This document shows, in pieces, positions 39,121-52,600 of a DNA stretch of 64,000 nucleotides. The notes under the pieces are model-generated. The model was not told where the DNA came from, searched no databases, and saw only the letters and a program-made list of their open reading frames with translations. Every line of letters begins with the position of its first letter. Within the stretch, counting starts at the first letter, position 1. Made by a program: the position numbers and the translations under genes. Source of the DNA: Agelaius tricolor (lineage: Eukaryota; Chordata; Aves; Passeriformes; Icteridae); NCBI GenBank assembly GCA_023055355.1, contig JALJCS010000015.1, positions 11,659,501-11,723,500 of the forward strand, written 5' to 3'.

Positions 39121-39310
39121 AGAAAGATCATACATTTATTCAGGTTTGAAAAGACCTTTAATAATGAGTCTAACCATTAACCCTGCCAGTTCCACTACTA
39201 AACCATGTCCTCAAGTGCCTCATTTATATTTCTTTTAAATACTTCCAGGGATTGGTAACTCAACCATTTTCTGGGGCAGCCTGTCCCAATGCTTGACCAG
39301 CTTTGAAATC
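39121..39310 (-). mobile_element. CR1 LINE 3' fragment, minus strand
   Basis: Read on plus, the phrases are the reverse complement of the CR1 3' tail typical of bird genomes: 'catacatttattcagg' for the usual octamer-derived end, 'aaaagacctttaataatgag', 'taaccattaaccctgccagt', 'ccactactaaaccatgtcct', 'taaatacttccagggattgg', 'ctggggcagcctgtcccaat', 'gcttgaccagc'. The element therefore lies on minus, with its 3' end near 39121. It is 5'-truncated, as most CR1 copies are, and moderately diverged. This is the strongest repeat call in the window and the main evidence for an avian source. Confidence 0.85.
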
Positions 39311-41460
39311 TAGAGAGAAGAGGAGACCCAATATCAATGATTACTGTTATACAGATGACAGAGCAGCCAAAACATTTCCCTTAGAGGCTTCTCAACAAAA
39401 TGCCTACAAGGCAAGGCTCCACAGTACACAAACACAGCAAGACAAACACTGCCTGTTGTCACCTTCAAGGGTTTCTTGGTGCCTTAGATCATCAAGTTAA
39501 TTTTTTCTTATACCTCTCATACACTTTCTTTCAGTCAAAAAGTTTTAAAGTTTGTAGCAGGAGGACAAAGTCATTTGGCTAACAGCAAACAGATGGTCAT
39601 TAGGAAAGGAAGGAGGAAATCTCCCAGGACTGTGAACCTCTCTCCCCCTTGGCCTGACCAACGTGGCACTTCCCATGGTTTCAAAGCCACTTTTAGATGT
39701 GTCATCCACAAACCTATTCTCATAGTACAATCCAGATATTTAATTCCAAAATTGAAAGACTTCACATTAAATACAAAGGAAAAAAAAAGTCCATATAGTT
39801 AACCATTTATGTAGAATGCCAGCCACAGGGAAGTTAAACCTGGGGAAAGTGGCCCAACTGGTGCTTCATGCGTCTTGGTAAAACAAATGCCACTGCTGCA
39901 AAGCAATCTAAAAATAACCATCTCCAAAACTGCAAGTGCAAACAACCTACTCCTGCTCAGAACACCACTAGAAGCAAGCTCTCTTTGATTATACAGGATC
40001 CTGTAATCACAGCCCTCTGAGAAATTTTTTGGCTACTTTCAAAAATGTTTGAAATTTACTCTGTAAAATTAATGCACAGAATCTGAAAATTCTACCTTAG
40101 CAAATACAAAAGACCATTTGATTAGCTACAAATAAAACCCCCTTGAGCTAAAATGAATAAGGTTTAAGCTACTTCAAATTATTTTCCTGCCTGATAAAGC
40201 CATTATCACATTTAGAGCGTTTACAATGCAGAACTACATTCCTTTGATCATCTTATAAAATTAATTGATCTTGCTTATCTATTGTACTATTTTAAATCAT
40301 TTTAATTGAGGACATTAGGAGAAGTAATGGTAACAACCAATGCATTTATTAGCTACTGACGTTCAAGGCAGCAATGTCATTTTCATAATCTGAATTTCTC
40401 TATAACAAAATTCCATTCTTAATGGAATTTACATATAGATCACCCCCAGCCACAAATAATTTACTGTTACTTTAAGTCCTAAAGGACAGGCAGAAAAACT
40501 GTGAAAAATCACTCCAGCCATACTTAATTTTAATTATTCTTTTAAATCAGATAGAGACCCTGAAGTTAAATTCTCATAATTAAATACAAATTAAAAGTTT
40601 CTAAAAGCCTTATTTTCAACTCCAATTTTAAATGCAAATGAACGCATAAGAAACTTGTCCCATGAAGAACTGAGTAATGTTCATCTACCATGTTTTGTTC
40701 TATAGCCCCAACACTTCTCCATCACCCAGGGTCCCATGGAGATCCTCACTGAGTTAAGGGCTACAAAAGGCTGAGTGCAAGATTTGTTTTTAGGAACTCC
40801 TGAATTAAGACAGTCCCATCACAAAAGTACCAGCTCTACCTTTCCAAGTGCTCCAGAGGAAAGGACCTGTTTGATTTCAGGCTGTTCTGAGGCCATTCCT
40901 AATTCCCACAGTCTAAGGCTCTTGGCAGGAGAGGTAAACACAAGGTCAGCAGAGTTGGAAGGCAAAAGGATAAATAATATGAACTGGTTGGGTGGATATA
41001 TTTTGAGAAACTAAAAAGGAAGTAGAGGCAGTTTTTACATAGAAAGCAAAACCAAAACTAAAATTACACCAATTTTAGCAGCTGAGCTCTTAGGCTGTGG
41101 GTTTTCCATTGACCTAGTAACCTCCAAGTGCACCTTTTCTGTCTCCTTTACAAGCCCAGACCTGCATCTTCCCTCAGTGGCTGTGGTGCATCTGGCACAC
41201 TAAATTCTGCTTCTATTACCAAAGAGCCCATTAATAACAACAGCACTGGCTTCCAGGCTGTCAGAACTGTTTTCATTTCAGATTTTTCTCTTGTTGAAAC
41301 AGCAAAGAGTCTAAAACAATGCAGCTATGTCTCCCTCTAGTTTAAGGTGTGATAGTTTGAACAGTATAGATATGGTTAACATCTTATTATTACAACCTAA
41401 GGCAGTAGAGCTCTGTGTTCAAAACTTCCCAGAGTGTGTGTTATTAACAACATATTAACA

Positions 41461-41473
41461 TATATATATATAT
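41461..41473 (+). repeat. (TA)n microsatellite, about 6 units
   Basis: Perfect TA alternation ending in TATG. Short. Confidence 0.85.
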
Positions 41474-41817
41474 GTAGGTCAGTGTGAAAACATAGTCAAG
41501 ATAAACTACCTCTGTTTTATTCACCTGCTTTAGGTGAGGTCAGCCACTGGTGTGAAGGTGAATGCTGATCATTCCAAGGTGGTATGTTTTGTGGTAAGAA
41601 GTTCAAGTATAAAATCCATTCAGAATTTGAATTTCATGGCACAATAATCATCATTCCTGTGTCACCTCACTGGCAGTGTCCTTGGGATGGCCAGGATCTC
41701 CCTGCCCCAAGTACCTGTCTGCTCCTGAGTGCTCAGTTCTCTGGGGTTTGTCTCCAGCTGCCTTGCAAGTTGGCAACAAATACCATCTTCAAATATCTCT
41801 TAAAAACACAACATTCA

Positions 41818-41840
41818 ATTTGTTTGTTTTGTTTGTTTTA
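41818..41840 (+). repeat. (TTTG)n imperfect tandem repeat
   Basis: tttgtttgttttgtttgttt: four units with one inserted T. Low-complexity. Confidence 0.8.
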
Positions 41841-42321
41841 AAGACCCCTGAAATCTGAAGGCATCTGTTACTCAGTAACTTAATTGCCTCTATCAGCAAC
41901 TGCTCCTTTGGTTCCATTCTTACAGGAGAAAATCCCAGCAAAATGCATCCCAGAACACAAATCATGAGTCAGTATGACCATGACACATGATTTTTGTAAG
42001 ATTTTGAGTAAGTAACACGACTGTAAGATTTTATAAGATTTTAATGAGCAATCCATGACAGAATGCTAGATCTTTCATATGGAAAAATGAAAGGTGATTA
42101 AGCCAAAGTCTTGATCTTTGTGGAGTCCTCAGGAATGTGAAAAAATGGTTTGATGGTAAATGGAGCAGCTTAATAATTCCCCTAGTGTATGGCAGGAAGT
42201 TCTACAATGACACAACTTGTCCTGATGCCTGAAGTTTTGATTATCTTGCCAGAAACATGAATACTTAGGCTTTTCAATAAAGCAAATTTTCCAGCAGGCT
42301 ACTAAACAGTGGGTATAAAGG

Positions 42322-42337
42322 TTTTTTTTTTTTTTTT
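42322..42337 (+). repeat. Poly-T run of 16
   Basis: Uninterrupted T run after AAAGG. It could be the complement of a poly-A tail of a minus-strand retrocopy, but nothing recognisable precedes it on minus. Confidence 0.8.
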
Positions 42338-44608
42338 AACCTGAGAACAAACCTACAATGAAAAGACAGTTAGGGCAACTCTGATCCCGGACATGGTCCT
42401 CCAACAGACTATTCCTGGATTTATGGCATTACTGGTTCTTAAGTGCACACAATGAAATCCCTCTGACAGTCCTGGCAGACTCCTGCAGAGGAATCAACCC
42501 CAGGCTAGTAACAGTCATGACACGCCTCCAGTGGAATGTGTCTGAACACAGCCCTGGGTTTTCAGGCTTGCAAAGCAATAATCCTAACATGAGAAGCAGT
42601 TAGACAGCTATTAACACAAAGTTCTCTCTGACATGGCTTGACCAAGGAGTGTGGTGTCAAATGAAAGAAGTGAACACCAAAGAGGACACAGCTGAAGTGC
42701 TCCCTCAGAACACAATTTTGTGGTGAGAAGGTGTGCTAGGATGGATACTAAGATGGAGTTCAGACACAGTAATGGCAGCACTAACAGATGCTGTAGTGTT
42801 TATCTATACACTTAAATCTTCAATATATACCTTTGTTATATATACCAAACATCCCATCTGCAAAGTATTTGCTAGATAATAATTTCATCAAATCTATGAG
42901 CTATATCTCCATTTTAATTTTTATTTCTTTGCTTATAAAAACATCTACAGAGGTGTCAGTTCAAGGCCAATCACTTGGATTTGATCTCAGTTTATTTACC
43001 AAACAGTAACCTTCAACTTAGATCAGGCTAGGTTTGCATGTTTGAGCATCTCACTTGTCTTGCTCTGCCAGCCTCCATAGGGGTCTAAATCACTAATACT
43101 AAATGTCAGCCAGTGTGCAGGACAATGCATCTGGCACCACCACGGACTGCTTGGACCTTGTGGCAAGGCCAGGAAATGCTCCCTCCCTGTTACGGCTGCA
43201 TGGGCTTTCCCAATCTGTGAGGGAAAGGATTTGAGCTGCTGGGGCACAGGCAGGGACAGGGGGAAGCCCACGTCCCACTCACAGACACCTCCATGGAACA
43301 CGGGCCCTTCCAGCTCCTTGCAGCACTGCTGCAGAGATTCAGTTTCAGCACGGAGCCCAGAGCCCCTGCACTTTCCCAACCCCTTCCATCATGCCTGACA
43401 CCCCTGGAGTGCCAGCAGAGGCCAGGCACAGGCTGCTCCTCAGAGGACACCAGCAGGTCCTGGCACTCCCTGAAGCACACACAAGAGCCAAGGCAGCAGC
43501 ACACACCTTCCAGGCACACCTGTGCCACCCCAGCAGACTTGTTGCTCTGCTCACTCATGCTGGTGTGAGAGGAACACAAACAGCCTACGGGAGAAAATGC
43601 CAGAGAAAAGGACAGTGACCCAAACAGAAGCCTGTCTATGTAAATAATCAGGGATTAAGAAAGACAAAAATAAGTCTTTCAAACAAATCTAAGCTGCCTC
43701 AGGGCTTCAGGCTGCCTGTGACAGCTCTCTACAGATATTTCCATCCCTTCCTCAACTACAGTAAAAGGTAAAAACATTGCAGCTCTAAGCAGAAAAGTGT
43801 AAAAAGTCCAAGAGCAGGGGTGGCTGAAGCTGAGCAGCAAGGCCTGAAGAGTCCCAAACCTGGCACAAGGGGAGGAGGTGCAGCCCCTCCAGCTCCTCCC
43901 ATCCACTGCCACCCACTACTCCTGGTCTCTGGACACAGCACCATGCACACAAACCTCCTCTGAAAAACCCCTGTGTTCCAGTTCAGCTCCCACCTTTTCC
44001 CTCCCATGGTCTTTGGGAATGAAGGGGGGATGGAAATTGTCATATAGATAACATAACGCATGCAATTCAAATGTGATCTCCTAATGAAGGAGCAGCACTG
44101 ACTGATCCAAAGAGGAATGTCCCAGCAGGGAAAGCAGACTGTGAAGTTATGTAAATAGAAGGGTCCCAAGGAGAGGCCTCTCATTTGCCCATGTGGGAGA
44201 AGCACTGCTGGGGCAAATACATTCATCTTGAACCGTGGTGAGGAGGGGGAGAAGCTGCACAGCAGCCTCGTTCAAATGGAGACACACACAAAATACCCCT
44301 CTCCCACCAGCCCAACTGTGGTGTTTCTACAATCACAACTGCAAATTTTGTAATAAAATGAGACTTAGAATCATAAATTATATGTAAATTGCTTGTGTAT
44401 AATTTACGAATACCTAGGGCTAGATATTATTATTCTCTGCATTGATAGTTTTCTGCCAAATGCTCAGATTGCTGCTTTGTAGCTTAGCATCCTCTCTTCT
44501 CCTCTGTGAACCCACAAGTGAATACACATATTGTAAAAGAGCAATATTTACTTATGACCAAAGGGGGAAATATCCTTGTTTTACTGAAAAGCTTATATTT
44601 ACTATAGG

Positions 44609-44626
44609 AAATAATAATAATAATAA
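44609..44626 (+). repeat. (AAT)n microsatellite, about 6 units
   Basis: Perfect AAT/ATA trinucleotide run, typical of vertebrate AT-rich DNA. Confidence 0.85.
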
Positions 44627-47600
44627 AAAGCCTAAATTGCTTTCCTCATAAAAATACTAAAGCAATATGATCTCTGCTTGCCTATGATTAAGGGTGCTTT
44701 GTAAACAGATTGTTGTTCATTTTGTGATTCAGACACCAGAATACTGCAAGATCAGGGTCTGTTTTAGTCTGGAAATATTTAGCAACCCTACAAGTTAAAC
44801 ATGATATATATAAATAGAACTTCCTAATTAACATTTCTCTTTTGTCTGACACTTTATTTGCCTTTATTTTTTTTAATGGATAGCAAGCATAATGACAGCA
44901 TGGTATTACTCTTGAAATAAACCTGCCAAGACAAAAGCATGTGTCTTGGATTTATTTTTAACAAAAAGAACAGAAGTAGCATCTTTTCCTGAGGTTTGCT
45001 TTTGTTCTGTCTGTAGGTTGCTCTGATCGTAGGTTGATTGGTTCAGTACAAAACAATAAGTAGAAAATACTTTTTCTGAAGAGATATTCAGTACTTTAAC
45101 CTGCCCTCTAGACCTGAGATACATGGAAGATACTTAAGGGTCATCTGTGTTATTTGACAAGTGTTACATCTGGCATGACAGGCAAAGATACAACCTTAGC
45201 ACTCATCTGATGGTGCCATTTTGAACCTAACTCTGGTGGCAAAATGTTATTTTTTTTTTAATACAAAATGTGATAGCTTAGTGCTGAAACACGGATTTCC
45301 AGACAGAAGATAATATCAAAGTGGCCATTTGTGATGTCTGAAATCGTAACCTCCATGTAAGGCTCAAAGACCCATTCCACACAAGAGATACCTACATAAA
45401 ACACTGCAGGCATTTATGGATGCCCTTTAGCCCAGGTGTCTAAAACTATTCCAGTGAAATACAGCAACCCAAACCCGGGTTTTTGACATTTTGCAGAATG
45501 ATTATATGGGAAACTCAAATTAGATAGCTATGAGGATGCTCCAGTCACAAGAATGGCTGTCCCCAGCTGCTGCACACACTTCAGCTCCACACCACTTTCG
45601 AGAAGAAAGAAATGTGGCCTCTTCAGCTTTCCTTGCCTAGGTAGGCACTACCCAATTTCTCCTTCTGATCCATCTCCAAGGCACTTTTTAGGACTGGAAT
45701 ATAGCCCAATAACTCCCCTCAAAACCTTGTGTTCCAGAACTCACCTCCTGCCCCTTGCCCCCAGCCCACAAAGGTAAGAAAAATGCTTTTTGATGGTCTG
45801 GAAAAAAATACTGATTCCTGAGTAAATATCTCCACATACATACTCCCCTTATATATTTTAGGCAATAATTAATTTAAAAAAATTATTTTCGTTTTAATAA
45901 GCCTGAGCTGTAAGATTTTTTTCACATGTTGCATAGCCATGGTGGGATAAACATGAGGACACCCAAGGACAGCCAGGACGGAGGGAGAAAGGTTCATTGC
46001 AGCCTGTGCCTGCCTGCATAGCTGCATTAAGCTAAGCCACAATCTTGCCTTTAAGCTAATTAATTAACTGCTTTCAACCATAACTGTTTCTTCACAGCTT
46101 TCTTAGTCTGGCAGTGATAAATACACAGTAATGATGTTAACAGTTTGGATTTACACAGCTGGTGTAACATACAGAATGGCATTCATATTTATGGACTTGG
46201 CAAGGTCCCGAGCTACCCTGCACTAATGTATCACCACTGAAATCACAGCAACTGGGCAGATTTACACCACTGAGTGATCCAATGACCCACTGGGTGTATC
46301 AACTCCTATGTGGGCATTAAGCCCAAAAGCAATATTTATATATTCATAAAAGTACATACTCACCAAACAAGCTAAAGGTACTACACTGGAAATCACCTCT
46401 CTTCAATTACTGCATGTAATTTTTAATGCTGTTCAAGTTTAATTACAGTGAAGTACTTAGCTGGGCTGCAGCTGATTGATCATATTCTTGACTACTTCTC
46501 CTCACAACTGCCAGATGGAGAGATCTAGATTAGTTCACACCACATAATGAGAGCTTACTGCTGAAATATGAATGAATACTGCATAGTTCTACTTGACCTG
46601 CTTTATCAAACTTTATTTAAAAAACCCCACCTCTTGTTAATCAATTCTTTTTATTTGCCTTTCTCAGCTTGCCAGGAATTGCTTTGCATTTAGGTATTTT
46701 ATTTAAAATAGAAATGAAATCATAATACATTAATTTAGTCAATAACCAAATGCATAAAACATGTCAGGTTTGGGTTTTGTGGGGATTTTTAGTATGACCC
46801 TGTTTGCACATTGGTTATGTTCTTTTACTCACTTGTTTCTTTGGAGGAACTTTTGAGGATTCATGCTACTAAAGAAAATGGTTGTATTTATAATGTTGCT
46901 CATTTGATCCATCTGTGACAGAGTTCAAGAGAAAAGGAGAGGGAAGACCATAAATGAGAACACGTTTCTCTCAAGTCCTAATATTTATGCTACTTTAATT
47001 TTTTTTCTCCTGTATCCCCTCCTTTCAAAATCAATAAGAAAATACATCCTTAATTTAGTCATTTCAAAAACTTGACTAAGCAATGCCCAAAACACGATGA
47101 AATTAAAAAGAAGTATTTTCAGCCAGAACTACAAATCAGTTGTTCATCTTCAGCCTAAATATCAAGACAAGACCTTGTGTCCTAGCTCAGGAGGAATGGA
47201 ACAGAGACAGAATAGAGTAGGGACCCTTGTATTTCTGCTGTGATTCCAGAAGCAACCTAGAGAGATTTGCAAGGCATAAAGTGTTAACAGCTCCTACAGC
47301 TTCAGACAAGTATGTGTTAGTTGTAACATGTTTGAAATGAATTAAAAGTTAACCTCACATCTGCAGCAGACTAAGTGCATTACACAAGCCTACGTACACG
47401 AATTTAGCTTTGGAAAGAGCTTCATAAATTCTGGATGAAGGAGCAAGAAGGAGGCCAGTTTGGAGCTTGCTGGGAAGGAGCCATGACGAAAAATATTGAA
47501 TTTAAGCTGTAGTGGCAGAGACATGGCTGCAATCCTCAGCAGAGGGTCATTGTGGGAAAGCAGAGGAGCTGGGATGGTGCAGACCAAGGGCCAAGCAAGG

Positions 47601-49324
47601 GCTGTTCTACAAGCAAAGCAAAGCAAAGACAAGGGTGCCAAGAGTTGCACACTTGTCCCACAAACTCACCAACACTCCCAGGCTGATCTTTGAAAATAGA
47701 TCACCACAGCATTACAAGAAATGTTTGGAGGAGTAGCTTTGGCTCTTACTGAACACTGCCAAAGTAATTTAATTCTCTTTACTAACATGTGTACAGATTA
47801 ATTACCAATGTAAAATGCAGACTGCCTGAAGAAATGCAATGTGTTTCATTTTCGCACCTGGTGCAATCTGGTACACTGATCCCTCCCAACCTGTTGTGTT
47901 TTACTGGATATAACAAAGGAGACTGTAAGCAAAATTATCATTGCAAAACCTTTCAACTGCTTGGAGAAAATAATAGGAGAGCAGCCAGCATCAGTTTTCC
48001 CACACAGTTCAGTTGCATCAAAGTGTTAATTTGGAATAACTTCTGAAAACCAAATTTTCAGGAGTAAAAATGTGATTGAAAGAAAATTGCATGGATGGAT
48101 GTTTCTTCTGCAAATGTTATTGACACTGAAAAACTTGCAAAAAAGTTTATACATTTGCTATATAAAACAATCAACTGCAGAACTCCAAAACAGGCAAAGC
48201 AGATTTGGCATCTGCCTGTATTCCATTAAATAAATGAGTAAGCAAAGCAGTTGCATAAAAAGTTTTTTAAGATGCATAAAACAATGGACTAGAGATAATA
48301 CTAGAATGGGAGGACAAACCCATTTTATTTTACCAGGCAGGCAAGTAATTGTTTGTATGAATGGCTGTGTCTATCTGTTAGTGTAATAACTGCCTGCAGA
48401 ACACATGAAACAAGCTAGCAGCAATAATTACTGGAATTACCTACGAACATAAACATTTCTTTGCACTCGCCAAAGAAACAGCAACTGGAGCTTAGTATTC
48501 ACCAATGGTGCAACCAGAGCACAGCATTTACCATGATGAAAGGGAATAACCATTCCAAAGGAAGCAATGGAGAAGCTGGGTCTCTCCATTAATAACAAAT
48601 AGATAATTTGAAGCTTTAATTCCACTGGTTCTAAAGCTGCATGAAAAGACTGGATCACAGCCAAAATGCAATAATCACAATGTCTGCAAATCAAAGAAAT
48701 AAGCCATCAAGAAACTCAAGATTTTCTGTACCATGTAATTATCAAACAGTACCAATCCTTCTCAGTATCTCAACTTTGAAAAAAAGACCTTTTAACAAGC
48801 ACCAGCAAATGGACCAGGATCCTAAAAGTGTGAACTCTCTCTGTGTCCCACCACTGTCACACAGTTACTATGCTTATTTTTGCCATTGCCATAATGAAAA
48901 AAGGGTGTCTTCTCTGTGAAAAAGGATGAAATACAAGGGCTTTTGCACCTTTCCTCTATTTGCTTTAGCTCCTTCTCTCTGTGGAAGTAGAGAATGTCCT
49001 GATTTGGTTTTTTCTTCACTACATCTGCTTGCAGTTTGCATACTGCTTGCCTATCTGATTGGAGATGAGCAGGTGTGTGCTGCACTCTGTTCCAATTTAC
49101 ATTCTGTATTTTAAAACAGACCATAACTTGCCATAGGCATTTGGCTCCAGGACAGAATGCCAAATACAGAACAGGAAGGTTTGCTTCTTAATTGCGTAAG
49201 TAAATAAAACTTTCTTGTGAAATATGTTACTATATAAAACATTGATGAAATACCACAGGGTAGTTCTGCATTTTCCAATCCCCACCCTCACAAATATGAT
49301 AACTACTGGATTTCCCACACTATC
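44627..49324. other. AT-rich noncoding DNA
   Basis: No gene recognised. An exon-like interval (45497-45773) is annotated separately. 46050-46300 has unusual even texture and contains gatttacacagctggtgtaa and a later gatttacaccactgag, phrases that resemble old dispersed amniote sequence. Elsewhere the open frames are short and unconvincing, including a 113-codon minus frame at 48822-49163 without a domain. Confidence 0.65.
45497..45773 (+). other. Exon-like interval with strong donor
   Basis: The donor at the right edge is strong (cacaaag|gtaaga). The acceptor chosen is ttgacattttgcag at the left edge, which is only fair. One frame is open from at least 45553 to the donor (about 74 codons), with no recognised domain. 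It may be a long-noncoding-RNA exon or chance. A second, closer acceptor-like cttgcccccag lies only 9 bp before the donor. Support is weak. Confidence 0.15.
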
Positions 49325-49673
49325 TTAATTGCCAGAATAATTCTTTCTTTTGGAAAGCATCATGATGACCAGGTTCCATTGGGACATCCATGTTGGTTCT
49401 GTTGCTTTGTTTAGGGGGTGTAGGAGAATATACAGGAATATACTTTGATATGCTGCCACACAGGCTGCAACAAGGAAATTCAATGATTCGTTGTCTTGAT
49501 TTTTTAGAAAATTTGTTGCTGCAGTGAGGAAACCAATACCCAGGATGTACATCACAAATACACAATAAGTGGCACCCTTCAGATGTGCAGCACCAGTCTG
49601 AGATGCTGCTCCTGTTGTCTGGTATTGACTAGAAACCAAGGTCTGATTTGGATCCTCTCTCAAACCCATACAC
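49325..49673 (-). other. Possible terminal exon or retrocopy, hydrophobic peptide
   Basis: On minus, an acceptor-like tract (tcattactgtccctcag) is followed by a frame open for 114 codons after an ATG at 49669. The peptide has two strongly hydrophobic stretches, about residues 34-55 (with YILGIGFLTAATNFL) and 63-83 (LNFLVAACVAAYQSIFLYIL), separated by a short polar loop KNQDNES. That is an arrangement seen in small membrane proteins. After the second stretch another frame (49320-49565) also stays open, so a frameshift in an old retrocopy is possible. I do not recognise the parent family, and no poly-A tail is visible. Chance remains a serious alternative. Confidence 0.25.
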
Positions 49674-52600
49674 CTGAGGGACAGTAATGAAGACTACCCA
49701 GACTGTCAAGGCAATGGCATTAACTAGTTCTGAAAGTTAATCATTTAGTATGGCTCCAGGGCCTGCAACTGGTATATTTAAGACTCATGACACTATTTGG
49801 CTTAATCTATTAACACTTCTTTGGTTCTATCCACCTTTCATATTAAGAAAAAGTCCATGAAATCTAAATTATCTTGATCAATATTATAGCACAGATTTCT
49901 TCAGACTTGCTGTTAACCTACATACAATCCTTCCACAGGACTTGAAAGGCCACAGTAAACATTTCTCATCCTGATTTATGCCCAGTACAGATGTCTTGGA
50001 GCAGAGTATCCCACTTCCAGCAGAAATCCACAGATGTTCTGAGGGTAAAATTAGTCCAGCACAATGGACTCTGCCATCTTCTATTACCCTAAGACATTGC
50101 CTTTGCATGGTACAATGAGATCCTGAAGCAATTTTCCTATACATTTCAAAGGCATTAATCTCTATCATCACAAATTTGGCAAATTCAAAGTTGGACACAA
50201 ATCTGAGAACACAGCTTATCTCTGTTTACGTTCAATGTTTTTTCTTTTCCCTTTCAAAACCTATTCTCATCCATATAATTACAAAGTTTTCAAACCTGTG
50301 TTATTTCTGACATTTTCGGCTTTTCACAGTCTCCCTGCCTTTTATTTCTGCTTTTCACAGATGATCATAACGAACAAATAATCATTAATTAATCCAACTA
50401 TGATGTTGTTATTACATCATTAATAGCAAATAGGATTAATCTCAGCTATGTTAGTAATCTAAAATTTAAGCATCTACCCTTACCAGTTCCTCGGACAGAC
50501 AAGTCAATAAAGACAACAATCTGTAAAACTGAGCTATACTGTGTCTGAGACATGTGAAATGGAGTATTTTGACCTGTGAAAATAAAGTCTTCAGATTACT
50601 TGACTGTAAAGGAAACCTTACAGACTGAATTTTAAGGTACAAAATATTAAGCAAGATAAATACGACTATTCTCATCTAATTCTTATTTTATTGTTGCTTG
50701 CTACCTATACTGAAAAGTTGTTTATTGCTGCACCTACAGTAAATGTTAATACTTAGTCTCTTGACCTTCCTTGGCCTGAATCAAGTTAGAAAACATTGAA
50801 GTTTCTGTTGGAAGAAGTCCCCCATATTCTCATACAACCTCTCACTAACAATTATTCAAGTACTAATTCATACAGTGTCAAAACTTTGCATTACCAGGAA
50901 GGAGGAATAAATTATGAAATACATCAGTAGTTACTTCAACTATAATATCTAAAGTATTGTAGAAATGTGGATAAGTTTGGCTAAAGCAATTTTCAGTTGA
51001 CAGAGATCTGTCAAAGGATTTTTCACTAGAAATAAGCTGGTGGTATAAACAAACTTTTGATCTTTTTTAGTCTTTCATGTTTTTTTCATAGTCTATCCAA
51101 ATAATATAGAACAGCTTGTACAAATCTTTTGCAATTTGAAATAGCACTGTTTTAAGGAAAATTTTCTGATTAAAAAAAAATAAAATTGTTCCCAAGAAAG
51201 ACATTTGTGTTTTAAAGACGCCATCAGGAATTCTTAATACCACTGTTGCTCTGTGCAACTGTTATTTCCATCATAAATATGTCACAGGTTTTATTAACCA
51301 AGAGAAATGTGAGGTAGTTTTACCAGCTGTAGAGGATACTATGAAACAATTTCATTGAACCAATTAAGTTATACTTATAATGTCTTTTTCCCCCATTCTA
51401 AAGGGCTTTTCATTAAAGTTATTTTCACACTTATTTTTAAAATGATTAAAAAAGAAGTATATACACCATTGTTGAATGGCATATATACATCTCTTCATAT
51501 TCATTTACCATATTTCAGGTAACTTTGAGTTTATATTTTCAAGATGCACTGAACATATTTTAACACTACGTTAAAAAAAAGGATCAGTCTGTACACAGCA
51601 AGAATGCTCTCTTTTCCTGCATACAGTAATTTATAAAGAAATTTCTTACAATATGTGGGCAGCTTTAAGACAACAGATGGTCTTGTCTCAGTGCAAGAAA
51701 TAATAAAAGAGTGGATGATATATCATCTGTCTCTAATAACGCCTGTGTAGGCACTTGACTTTCAGATTTCTAAAAAGACCAATCTAGAGACATCAGATTT
51801 GTAGAACAAGCATGGAGTGAGAAGCTCAAGCAGTGAAGACAGTGAATGAAAACATGTTCTTGTTGGAAAGAGAAGTGTAAAAATATTTAAGAGACAGCCT
51901 TTTAAACAATCATTTTTCAAACATCTCTAACTTAATGCTATTGCTCTCTGAATTGAAGCTGTGAAACTGAATGATGGAATCCCATAGCTATTTCCTCTGT
52001 GCCAAACCAGACCAAGACTCGGGTTCTGTAAAGGCTTTTTTAGCAGCTGGAATTTTACTTATTCAGCCTCAGAGGTGAATCTCATTTTGATCAGCTGGAC
52101 TGCTCATGTGAGCCCAGCCACAGTGACATTCCTGCAAAGTCACCACACTCTGCCTGGCAGTGGGAGCTCCTTAGGCTATCCGGAGGAGAGATGACCACAG
52201 ATTTTATTAGCAATCTTATTGATTTGGAATTGAAATAGAAAACCTAGCCTCACAAAAAAGATGAAACTCTTTCTGCTTAGCCAACATTCTGACCACTTTA
52301 TTTAAGCCTGATTTCTCATATTCTTCTGAATTAAACCCTCAAAAGTAAATTTATCCTTGATTATGCTCTGTTAAGCACAGAACTATGTTTATAGGAAAAC
52401 ATGAGGACATACCCTATGTAACTTGAATTTTGAATGGGAAAAATGGCAAAGTTCCATCTCCTTTTCTGTATTCCTTTAATATTTGAGAGCTTGTTATTCC
52501 AACATACACTCTTGGTGTTTTTCCATAATTCAAAAGTTCTCCGTGTTATTTTAATACATAAATTTTATTAGAAAAAGCTTCCATTTGCCTGAAGTATGAC

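Larger units (their letters stand above)
39311..44608. other. Noncoding DNA with short tandem repeats and GC patch
   Basis: No gene recognised. 40230-40440 is a TAAT-rich block resembling a conserved noncoding element. Microsatellite-type runs are annotated separately. A tandem pair of taagatttta with a third partial copy lies at 41997-42042. The GC-richer patch 43100-43930 gives 118- and 129-codon minus frames overlapped by plus frames, and 43756-44226 gives a 156-codon minus frame. None has a domain I know, and strand-opposed openness suggests chance. Confidence 0.65.

Noticed and set aside
43023..43579. Minus frames of 118 and 129 codons with plus frames opposite
   Set aside because: Several mutually incompatible frames are open in the same GC-richer patch. 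No domain and no splice structure.
43756..44226. 156-codon minus frame
   Set aside because: No recognisable family, no upstream promoter-like or splice context. Likely chance.
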